Below the pieces are notes generated by a model that was not told the origin of the DNA, searched no databases, and saw nothing but the letters and a program-made list of their open reading frames with translations. The translations under genes and the position numbers were made by a program. DNA of 41,364 nucleotides from Syntrophaceae bacterium UBA1062 (GTDB lineage: Bacteria; Desulfobacterota; Desulfomonilia; UBA1062), in NCBI GenBank assembly GCA_002316295.1, contig DCDF01000025.1, positions 1-41,364 of the forward strand, written 5' to 3'. Shown here piece after piece: positions 7,848 to 14,365 of the stretch (position 1 is its first letter; the number at the start of each line of letters is the position of its first letter).

Positions 7848-9635
7848 ATGCCGGGATTGAGCGGAGCGCTGGACATTGCACGGTGGTCGCTGTACTCGTC
7901 GCAGCTGGCCATCGAGGTTGTGGGGCACAACATCGCCAACGCGAATACCCCGGGGTATTCGAGGCAGTCGCTGCAGGTACAGGCCAATATACCCATAACC
8001 ATGGGCCCGGGCCAGATCGGAACAGGGGTGAAGGCTACCGAGGTGATCAGGGCCTATGATACCTTCATCAACAAGCAGGTGGACCTCAAGACTTCTCAAT
8101 ATTATTACTGGCAGGCTCAGAACACCGCTATGGAGGAGATCGAGACCATATTCAACGAGAGCGACGAATACGGCCTCAATGCGCTTATGGGAGAGTTCTG
8201 GAACGCGTGGGGCGATCTTTCCAATAACCCCGACGGCACGGCCGAACGGGAATCGCTTATCGCAAAATCCGGCAATATGACCCAGTTCATTAACGATGTC
8301 GACTACAACCTTCGGCAATATCAGCGGTATCTCGATTCCAGCATCCAGGGATACGTTAACCAGATGAACACAATCATCAGCCAGATCGCGGACTTGAACG
8401 CCCAGATCACGAGTATCGAGGTCAAGGGGCTCATCAATGCCAATGACTTGCGTGATAAGAGAGATCTGCTTGTGGAGCAGCTTTCCGAGTATGTGGATAT
8501 AAATTATTACGAGGAGGAGTCCTCGGGGCAGGTGATGGTTTATGTCTTGGGGGGGACACCGCTGGTGCTCGGAAACAGCGCCTACACCCTGGACTGCCGG
8601 CAGAATGCCACAACCGGGTTGACGGACATTATCTGGATGGACCAGTCGGGAAGGACCGTCAATATCACCGACAAACTGGAAGGCGGCAAGCTCGCCGGTT
8701 GGGTGAATGTCCGCGACACCAAGATCGACAGGTACCTCGGTTCTCTGAACAGCCTGGTGGAAGAGCTGGTTTGGCAGGTGAATTCTCTGCACTCTGAAGG
8801 CGTCGGCGCGGCGTCGGTGAGTTCCATGACAGGGACCGTACAGATCTCGGCTCTGACCGACGATCTCGGGTCCGATTTTCTCTTTTCCGACCGTTTCGTC
8901 CCGGGAGGACAGTTCGAGGTCGTAGTTTATGATGACGCCGGAGAGGTGGCGAACACCTATATCATCGATCCTGCGGGCACTACGATCGGAGATCTGATAA
9001 CAGAAATAAACACCGAAGCCGCAGCCGGGGGCGGCGAGATCACCGCGTCCCTCAACGCGGAAGGTTACTTCACTATCCAGGCCAGCGGCAATCATACGTT
9101 CGCCGTCAGGAGCTCTCTGGGCGCGGAATCGAGCAATGCTCTCGCAATCATGGGAGTGAACACGTTCTTCACCTGGTCCGAGGAGTCGGGGACACCCGCT
9201 TCGGACAGGGACGACATCACGCAGACCTTTGGCGTCAGCGCCGACCTTCTGGCAGACTCCGGGCGGATCTCCACAGGCTACCTTGACAGCAACGGGAAGG
9301 TGGCCCAAGGGGAGAACGGGGTGGCGCTTGCCGTCTATTCCATCCAGGACAAGGTTATCACAAACCTGGGAGGATCGGGGAGGAACACCACTCTCGATGC
9401 GTATTACAGCTCGCTGATCGCGGAGGTGGGGGTCGATGTCCAGAATGCGCGCACCAACGAGAAATACAACGCAGCTCTGCTGGATCAGTATATCGGCAGA
9501 AAAGAAAGCATAACCGGGGTCAATCTCGACGAGGAATCCACCGAACTCCTGAAGTATCAGTATCTCTGGCAGGCCGCTGCAAAGCTCATATCGATCTGTG
9601 ACGAGATGATGCAGTCGTTGCTTTCCATAAAATAA
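7848..9635 (+). CDS. flgK: Flagellar hook-associated protein 1, FlgK
   Basis: Hook-filament junction protein, 595 residues, within the normal range. The N-terminal D0/D1 signature includes VVGHNIANANTPGYSRQ near residue 25, and the C-terminal segment SITGVNLDEESTELLKYQ followed by the helical QAAAKLISICDEMMQSLL end is typical. The middle region is variable, as expected. It is followed by csrA after 46 bases. The partner gene flgL, often directly downstream, is not present in this window. Confidence 0.95.
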   Translation: MPGLSGALDIARWSLYSSQLAIEVVGHNIANANTPGYSRQSLQVQANIPITMGPGQIGTGVKATEVIRAYDTFINKQVDLKTSQYYYWQAQNTAMEEIETIFNESDEYGLNALMGEFWNAWGDLSNNPDGTAERESLIAKSGNMTQFINDVDYNLRQYQRYLDSSIQGYVNQMNTIISQIADLNAQITSIEVKGLINANDLRDKRDLLVEQLSEYVDINYYEEESSGQVMVYVLGGTPLVLGNSAYTLDCRQNATTGLTDIIWMDQSGRTVNITDKLEGGKLAGWVNVRDTKIDRYLGSLNSLVEELVWQVNSLHSEGVGAASVSSMTGTVQISALTDDLGSDFLFSDRFVPGGQFEVVVYDDAGEVANTYIIDPAGTTIGDLITEINTEAAAGGGEITASLNAEGYFTIQASGNHTFAVRSSLGAESSNALAIMGVNTFFTWSEESGTPASDRDDITQTFGVSADLLADSGRISTGYLDSNGKVAQGENGVALAVYSIQDKVITNLGGSGRNTTLDAYYSSLIAEVGVDVQNARTNEKYNAALLDQYIGRKESITGVNLDEESTELLKYQYLWQAAAKLISICDEMMQSLLSIK

Positions 9636-9681
9636 TCAGGTAATATCCCCCCTCAAAAAAAGCCGTGTTCAGGGAGGCTGA

Positions 9682-9921
9682 TTGCTTATACTCACCCGGA
9701 AAGTAGGAGAAGCCGTAGCCATAGGCGATGATATCCAGATCTCCGTGGTCGAGATCAAGGGGACACAGGTCAAGCTGGGCATTCGGGCTCCGAAAAGCGT
9801 TGAAGTACACCGGGAGGAAATCTATCTCAAGATCCAGGAGGAAAACAGGCGGGCGGCCCTTGTCTCGAAGGATTCCCTCGGGGCTGCAGAGGAGCTGATT
9901 CTGGGTAAGAAGGATTCTTGA
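9682..9921 (+). CDS. csrA: Carbon storage regulator CsrA
   Basis: Small RNA-binding translational regulator acting as a dimer on GGA motifs in mRNA leaders. The 79-residue product has the invariant opening MLILTRKVGEAVAIG and the KLGIRAPKSVEVHREEIY segment carrying the RNA-contacting arginine. The start is a TTG, chosen because CsrA always begins directly at the MLxLTRK motif, and CAGGGAGG lies upstream. In many flagellate bacteria csrA follows flgK-flgL-fliW and CsrA represses flagellin synthesis; here flgL and fliW are not between flgK and csrA. The ribosome site contains an AGGGA motif that CsrA itself could bind. Confidence 0.95.
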   Translation: MLILTRKVGEAVAIGDDIQISVVEIKGTQVKLGIRAPKSVEVHREEIYLKIQEENRRAALVSKDSLGAAEELILGKKDS

Positions 9922-9980
9922 GGCGCGGTTTCCGCAGCACTATATTAAGCACTAGAGTAAAACGCAGGAGGTATCTTTTC

Positions 9981-10220
9981 ATGGGCTTTATCTTCCGCTT
10001 CATAAAGGGTGTAATCCTTTTTCCTTTCAAGCTCGCCAAGTTCATTCTCGCTGATGTCATTATCTTCGGAATCATCGGAGGGGCTCTGTCTCTTGTGAGA
10101 TCGGTCCTGAGAGTCTTCTTCAGACCTCTTTCCCTCGCTGCGGTGGCGGGGGGCGTTCTCGTGTTCCTTTTCTCGGATGACGAGAGGAGGAACAAGGTCA
10201 AAGCGCTCATCGGCATGTAA
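9981..10220 (+). CDS. Small inner-membrane protein of unknown function
   Basis: A 79-residue basic and hydrophobic protein, not recognised. It has about two membrane segments: one around residues 20-35 (ADVIIFGIIGGAL) and one around residues 53-65 (LAAVAGGVLVFLF), with basic residues between and a charged tail DDERRNKVKALIGM. The ATG at 9981 is chosen over an in-frame start at 9918 because GCAGGAGGT precedes it and the hydrophobic protein starts there. It lies 59 bases after csrA on the same strand and may be co-transcribed. No function is assigned. Confidence 0.65.
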   Translation: MGFIFRFIKGVILFPFKLAKFILADVIIFGIIGGALSLVRSVLRVFFRPLSLAAVAGGVLVFLFSDDERRNKVKALIGM

Positions 10221-10452
10221 TGCCGCTGCCTTCTCCGTGCCGGGGGAGGCCGGATCTTCGGGATCAACGAAACGCCATATTCAGCCTTCTGCGACGAGTC
10301 CTGTCATACGGACAGCCGACCGCCGAATCCTCCGAACCCGGCGTCCACATATCTCGGCACATTCATGAACACCACCTCCAGGGAGATGAAACGGCCCCCT
10401 GGGCGCTCACGCCATGAGCGATGACATGGGAAAGAAAGGAATTGGAGACGCA
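10221..10452. other. Gap between the flagellar and ATP synthase units; nothing recognised
   Basis: Between the small membrane gene and the atpE-side hairpin I see no coding sequence with a ribosome site, no promoter-like pair and no repeat. The two neighbouring units converge here, so it is probably 3' untranslated sequence. Confidence 0.5.
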
Positions 10453-10487
10453 TCGGGGCAGCTTGGCCTGCTGGGAAGCCGCCCCGA
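10453..10487 (-). terminator. Strong hairpin after atpE, probable transcription terminator
   Basis: TCGGGGC and GCCCCGA form the outer 7-base stem; with a G-U pair and a further GCTT/AAGC pairing the stem reaches about 12 pairs around an 11-base loop. It starts about 15 bases after the atpE stop. The minus-strand downstream sequence is pyrimidine rich but has no uninterrupted T run, so it may be an imperfect intrinsic terminator or a 3'-end stabiliser. Confidence 0.5.
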
Positions 10488-10502
10488 CGGCGTCTTGCGG
10501 TC

Positions 10503-10856
10503 TTATCCGACGATATACTGAAGGAAGGGGTTTGCGTAGAGCAGAATGAGCTCGATAACGAGCGCATAAATGGCCAGGGACTCGATCATGGCCAGACCGA
10601 GAATCAGGGCGGTCAGTATCTTGCCTGACGCCTCGGGATTTCGGGCGATGCCGTCGCATGCACCCTGAACGCCATGGCCCTGGCCGATGCCGGTGCCTAT
10701 AGCCGCGATGCCCATGCCGATACCGGTGGCAATGGCGACCCAGCTGAAGAACTGGATTGCCTCAGGGCTTGCGCCGCCCTCCTGGGCGCACGCCATGGCC
10801 GCGAAGATCAGTACGAAGAATGCTGAAGCCCCCAAAGAAAACAGAACCTTTTTCAT
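10503..10856 (-). CDS. atpE: ATP synthase F0 subunit c
   Basis: Ring-forming ion-carrying subunit of F0. At 117 residues it is longer than the usual 75-90 because of an N-terminal signal-peptide-like segment ending around MACAQEGG, which is probably cleaved or forms an extra helix. The first ring helix holds the glycine motif with GTGIGQGHG, the polar loop has ARNPEA, and the second helix has the ion-binding glutamate in LAMIESLAIYAL. A glutamine in helix 1 with the Glu-Ser pair in helix 2 resembles part of the sodium-binding set (see findings). The ATG follows GGAGG. It lies 137 bases after atpB. Confidence 0.95.
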   Translation of the reverse strand: MKKVLFSLGASAFFVLIFAAMACAQEGGASPEAIQFFSWVAIATGIGMGIAAIGTGIGQGHGVQGACDGIARNPEASGKILTALILGLAMIESLAIYALVIELILLYANPFLQYIVG

Positions 10857-10887
10857 AAAAAATCCTCCTATCGTTTAATTTTCAGCT

Positions 10888-10924
10888 CCTTATTATGAAA
10901 AAGCTGGCGAGCAACCTTATTATG
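10888..10924. repeat. Direct repeat of CCTTATTATG in the atpB-atpE gap
   Basis: The 10-base word CCTTATTATG occurs at 10888-10897 and 10915-10924, 27 bases apart, within the 137-base spacer before atpE. On the transcribed strand it reads CATAATAAGG twice. It might be a protein or mRNA-processing site related to the high expression atpE needs; this is inference. Confidence 0.4.
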
Positions 10925-10993
10925 CCCCACCAGCCTTCATTTTCCGATGCAGCAATGAGCAGGCCGTATCATCGGATGTTTTCGGTAATCGTC

Positions 10994-11701
10994 CTAGTGC
11001 CCCTCCTCCATGGCGCCGCTGATGTACATCATGGCAAGCAGAGTGAACACGAAGGCCTGAAGCAGCGAGGTGAAGAGCATGAGCACCAGCATGGGAATGG
11101 GCATGAGGAAGGGAACCAGGATGAGCAGCACGATCAGCACCAGATCTTCGCCGAAGATATTCCCGAACAGCCGCATGGTCAGTGAAAGCGGCCGGGCGAG
11201 ATGCCCGATGACTTCCACGGGGAACATGATCGGCGCCATCCACCAGACCGGCCCGAAGAACTGCTTGATGTATTTTGCGCCGTGGATCTTCACTCCCACG
11301 ATATGGGTCAGAAGGAAGACCGTCAGCGCCATGGAAAGGTTGGTGTTGAGGTTGGCGGTCGGAGAATAGAAGCCCGGGATGATGCCGCCCAGGTTGCACA
11401 CGAGAATGAAGAGGAAGATCGTTGCCATGAGCGGGAAGAAGATCATCCCTTTTTCACCCATGGTGTCCACCAGGAGGCCCTTGAGTCCGCTGATCACCAC
11501 TTCGAGGAAATTCTGGAGCCTCCCGGGAACCAGCTTGATGCTGCGCGCTACGAGAAATGAGAGCAGGATGATGATGATCATGTAGAACCAGGTGAAGGTG
11601 ACCTGGATCATGTGGTTGCCGTCGGTGAGATGAAAGTTCTCGTGCAGGAAATGGTAAAGAGGTTTATTGATAAAATCCAAAATAAGATACCCGTGTTCCA
11701 T
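10994..11701 (-). CDS. atpB: ATP synthase F0 subunit a
   Basis: Stator subunit forming the two half-channels for the translocated ion. The 235-residue protein has five to six membrane helices; the essential arginine is in the helix with RPLSLTMRLFGNIFGEDLV, the hallmark of the family. The ATG at 11701 follows GGGAGGAG at ideal spacing; an in-frame TTG 18 bases upstream lies inside that ribosome site and is rejected. It begins one base after the atpI stop, so translation is coupled. Confidence 0.96.
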   Translation of the reverse strand: MEHGYLILDFINKPLYHFLHENFHLTDGNHMIQVTFTWFYMIIIILLSFLVARSIKLVPGRLQNFLEVVISGLKGLLVDTMGEKGMIFFPLMATIFLFILVCNLGGIIPGFYSPTANLNTNLSMALTVFLLTHIVGVKIHGAKYIKQFFGPVWWMAPIMFPVEVIGHLARPLSLTMRLFGNIFGEDLVLIVLLILVPFLMPIPMLVLMLFTSLLQAFVFTLLAMMYISGAMEEGH

Positions 11702-11702
11702 G

Positions 11703-12089
11703 TCAATCTCCTCCCGCAAATATGTAGGTGAAGCATGCGTAGCTCATGATTCCCAGAACGATTACGGACAGCCCGAGCAAGAGTCCGATGATATTCACTT
11801 TCGCAACGGCTATCAGCAGATAGAGAACGATGCCCGTGGCCGCAAGCCTGAGGAAGTACCGTTTCGCCATGAACGATTTTCCCTGTCGGGCCGTGAGCGT
11901 TACGGCCGCCTTCGCGTGCCGGTAGAGCCACTGGTAGTTGATCATACAGACGACCCCACCGACAAGAACGCCGGACGCAAAGTGCGGGCCCAGGAAAACA
12001 TAACCCGTGATGCACAGCAGAAGCCATATGCCTGCGGAAATAGCCTCGATGCGCTTTTGTACCGGATCTTTACTTGCTGTTGGGGCCAT
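11703..12089 (-). CDS. atpI: ATP synthase accessory protein I (AtpI-like)
   Basis: A 128-residue protein with about four membrane segments, matching the AtpI/UncI family that helps c-ring assembly. The segments fall at about residues 18-32, 38-55, 80-97 and 101-122. It overlaps atpZ by 20 bases and ends one base before atpB. The family is poorly conserved, so assignment depends on topology and on its fixed place ahead of atpB. Confidence 0.8.
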   Translation of the reverse strand: MAPTASKDPVQKRIEAISAGIWLLLCITGYVFLGPHFASGVLVGGVVCMINYQWLYRHAKAAVTLTARQGKSFMAKRYFLRLAATGIVLYLLIAVAKVNIIGLLLGLSVIVLGIMSYACFTYIFAGGD

Positions 12090-12318
12090 CGGATTTTCCT
12101 TCGCTGAAGAACCTCATGTAAGTCTTGTACATGATCCTGAACCCTGCGAGGATACCGCCGAAGATAAACACCAGGGTGAGGATGGGTTCTGTCCCGAAAA
12201 CGCGATCCAGATAGAAGCCTGCCGCCAGTCCCAGTATGATGCACAGCACCATGGCGATTCCCATGGTGCTCAGGTCAGCCACCGTCAGATACATCTTTTT
12301 CTTTTCTTTGTCGTCCAT
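12070..12318 (-). CDS. atpZ: AtpZ/AtpI-family F0 accessory protein
   Basis: An 82-residue two-helix membrane protein. The pattern GLAAGFYLDRVFGTEPILTL followed by GGILAGFRIMYKTY is the AtpZ (F0F1 ATPase accessory, AtpQ-like) signature; AtpZ-type proteins are linked to c-ring function or to magnesium/calcium transport. The ATG at 12318 follows TAGGAAA and removes a non-conserved upstream extension. It is the first gene of the F0 unit. The F1 genes and the b subunits are not in this window, a split seen in other deltaproteobacteria. Confidence 0.8.
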   Translation of the reverse strand: MDDKEKKKMYLTVADLSTMGIAMVLCIILGLAAGFYLDRVFGTEPILTLVFIFGGILAGFRIMYKTYMRFFSEGKSDGPNSK

Positions 12319-12350
12319 TTTCCTATGCCCCGGGTTATCGACGCCTACCC

Positions 12351-12379
12351 ATATTACTGAATAGTGATTCATAATGCAA
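12351..12379 (-). promoter_or_regulatory. Candidate sigma-70 promoter of the F0 unit
   Basis: On the minus strand TTGCAT (12379-12374) and TAATAT (12356-12351) are separated by 17 bases in an AT-rich stretch. A start near 12344 leaves a 26-base leader to atpZ. Both hexamers are imperfect. Confidence 0.4.
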
Positions 12380-12575
12380 GTAGGTTTTTTTATAGGGAAC
12401 TTTCAGTAATCATTCTGTTGGGTAACGTATAATTTATTGATATTTCAGAATAGTATATTGCCTTATTTTTATATTCTTCGGATGATCCGGGCCTGTTTTT
12501 TTCACAGTCCGGGAGGCGGAATCGAGGCTCGTGCCGGAAGATGCCGTATCTGAAGGGCTTCGCGACACTTGGGGG
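12380..12575. other. AT-rich then GC-rich spacer between divergent atpZ and siroheme decarboxylase units
   Basis: The first 110 bases are strikingly AT rich for this window and contain a perfect TATAAT at 12428-12433 without a clear -35 partner. From about 12488 the composition becomes GC rich. No coding sequence is supported. A CCGG-flanked inverted repeat around a T run lies near 12488-12512. Confidence 0.3.
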
Positions 12576-12605
12576 TTGAACCTTTCCATGAAGTCGGTGT
12601 AGGTT
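12576..12605 (+). promoter_or_regulatory. Weak candidate sigma-70 promoter just before the siroheme decarboxylase gene
   Basis: TTGAAC (12576-12581), an 18-base spacer and TAGGTT (12600-12605) end seven bases before the ATG at 12613, which lacks a good Shine-Dalgarno site. Fits the leaderless pattern described in the findings, but the -10 is poor. Confidence 0.3.
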
Positions 12606-12612
12606 CTTTCAC

Positions 12613-13092
12613 ATGGACGATATCGACCGGAAAATCATCAAGCTCGTACAGGGTGACCTGCCTCTGGAGATAAGGCCTTTCGATGCATGGGCGGATGAAC
12701 TCGGAATAGCACCGGAGGTGTTCGTCTCCCGGCTGGCTCTGCTCAGCCGGCAGGGGGTCGTCCGGAGCGTCAAGGCGGTGCTCCGTCACCGTCGCGCCGG
12801 TTTTTCCTCGGGGGCGATGGTTGTCTGGGCCGTACCGGAGGAACGGGTCGAGGATGTCGGCCGCATGATGGCTTCCCGCAAGGAAATCTCCCACTGCTAC
12901 GAGCGGCCCGGTTTCGGCGGACACAATCTGTTTTCCATGATCCACGGCAGGACGGAAGACGATGTCCTTCGAGTCGTCGATGAGGTGGCTTCGTCGCTCG
13001 GCCTTAACGAATACCGGGTATACTGGAGCGGCAGGGAGCTGAAGAAATCATCCATGAACTATGACAGGAGGAACTCGGGTGAAGAACGCTGA
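12613..13092 (+). CDS. Siroheme decarboxylase-like protein (AhbA/AhbB, Lrp/AsnC-type fold)
   Basis: A 159-residue protein of the AhbA/AhbB/NirDLGH family. These proteins decarboxylate siroheme to didecarboxysiroheme in the alternative heme or heme d1 pathways. The N-terminal part is a winged-helix of AsnC type (IDRKIIKLVQGDLPL to LSRQGVVRSVKAVL); the C-terminal part has the family pattern EISHCYERPGFGGHNLFSMI and GLNEYRVYWSGRELKKSSM. The histidine and tyrosine of SHCYERP fall where the family's catalytic residues lie. Whether it is the A or the B subunit cannot be told, and the partner subunit is not adjacent. It overlaps hemL by 14 bases, which supports a tetrapyrrole role over a plain regulator. 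Confidence 0.85.
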   Translation: MDDIDRKIIKLVQGDLPLEIRPFDAWADELGIAPEVFVSRLALLSRQGVVRSVKAVLRHRRAGFSSGAMVVWAVPEERVEDVGRMMASRKEISHCYERPGFGGHNLFSMIHGRTEDDVLRVVDEVASSLGLNEYRVYWSGRELKKSSMNYDRRNSGEER

Positions 13093-14365
13093 GCTGTTCG
13101 AGCGGGCCAAGAAGCGCATACCGTCGGGCGTAAACTCTCCGGTACGGGCCTTCCGGAAGGTGGGAGGCACTCCGCGGTTCATCAGGGAGGCCCTTGGCCC
13201 GTACCTCGTCGATTGCGAGGGCAACAGATACATCGACCTCGTGCTCTCGTGGGGACCAATGATACTCGGGCACTGTCATCCCGAAGTGGTGGATGCAGTG
13301 ATACGCCAGGCGGGGAAGGGGATGAGCTTCGGAGCGCCCACAGAGCTCGAGGTTCGGATGGCCGAGCAGATCTGCGAGGCTGTCCCGTCCATCGAGAAGG
13401 TCAGGCTCGTCAGCTCCGGAACCGAGGCGACCATGAGCGCCATCCGGCTCGCCAGGGCATTCACTTCCCGGGACCTCGTCGTCAAGTTCGAGGGATGCTA
13501 CCACGGTCATGTGGACAGTCTCCTGGTCAGGGCCGGCTCGGGCGCCCTGACCTTCGGCGTTCCGGACACATCGGGCGTGCCCCGTGAAATCGCCTCCACC
13601 AGCGCCGTGCTCCCGTACAACGACATCGAGGCATTGCGTGCCTTCATGGCCGAGCATGGCGTCCGAGTCGCGGCGGTGATTGTGGAACCGGTGGCGGGCA
13701 ACATGGGGGTCGTGCTTCCAAAAGCGGGCTTTCTCGAAGAGCTGCGCAGGATCACTCGGGATCACGGGGCGCTGCTGATCTTCGACGAGGTGATCACGGG
13801 ATTCAGGTGCTGCTACGGCGGCTACCAGGACATGGTGGGCATCCGACCAGATCTCACCTGCCTGGGGAAGATCATCGGGGGAGGAATGCCGGTAGGCGCC
13901 TTCGGCGGCAGATCGGACATCATGGCCCTGCTCGCTCCCGAAGGCCCGGTGTATCAGGCGGGCACCCTTGCAGGGAATCCCATGGCCGTAACCGCCGGGC
14001 TGGCCACGCTCGGGATCCTCAAGCGGGAGAATCCCTACGCCGGTCTTGCGCACTCGCTGGAGGTTCTGACAGCGAGCGTGGAGGAGTCGGCTCGCTCTGC
14101 AGGCATCGCCCTGAGCGTCAACCGTGTGGGGAGCATGGCCGGGATCTTCTTCTCCGAGCGGCCCGTAGAGACATTCGACGACGTCATGGCCTGCGATGCC
14201 GCCGCCTACGCCCGGTTTTTCCATCTCATGCTCGACCGCGGGGTCTATCTCGCCCCTTCTCCGTACGAGGCTCTCTTCGTCAGCACCGCCCACACCGCGG
14301 ACATGCTCGATGCCGTCGCAGCTTCGGCACGCGCGTGTATGGCTATGCTCTCAGAGAGGGTGTGA
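13079..14365 (+). CDS. hemL: Glutamate-1-semialdehyde 2,1-aminomutase
   Basis: PLP enzyme converting glutamate-1-semialdehyde to 5-aminolevulinate in the C5 tetrapyrrole pathway. The 428-residue length is normal; the PLP lysine is K264 in CLGKIIGGGMPVGAFGG, and the N-terminal KKRIPSGVNSPVRAF and VSSGTEATMSAIRLAR motifs are intact. The GTG at 13079 is chosen because AGGAGG precedes it at seven bases and it gives the family N-terminus; an ATG 18 bases upstream contains that site. It overlaps the siroheme decarboxylase-like gene upstream by 14 bases and the convergent lon gene by 23 bases. Confidence 0.97.
   Translation: MKNAELFERAKKRIPSGVNSPVRAFRKVGGTPRFIREALGPYLVDCEGNRYIDLVLSWGPMILGHCHPEVVDAVIRQAGKGMSFGAPTELEVRMAEQICEAVPSIEKVRLVSSGTEATMSAIRLARAFTSRDLVVKFEGCYHGHVDSLLVRAGSGALTFGVPDTSGVPREIASTSAVLPYNDIEALRAFMAEHGVRVAAVIVEPVAGNMGVVLPKAGFLEELRRITRDHGALLIFDEVITGFRCCYGGYQDMVGIRPDLTCLGKIIGGGMPVGAFGGRSDIMALLAPEGPVYQAGTLAGNPMAVTAGLATLGILKRENPYAGLAHSLEVLTASVEESARSAGIALSVNRVGSMAGIFFSERPVETFDDVMACDAAAYARFFHLMLDRGVYLAPSPYEALFVSTAHTADMLDAVAASARACMAMLSERV

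Noticed and set aside
7671..9308. Long open frame of 545 codons on the minus strand
   Set aside because: It lies antisense to flgK, has no ribosome site and encodes no recognisable domain, while flgK is unmistakable.
13004..14293. 429-codon open frame on the minus strand
   Set aside because: Antisense to hemL, without domain or ribosome site.
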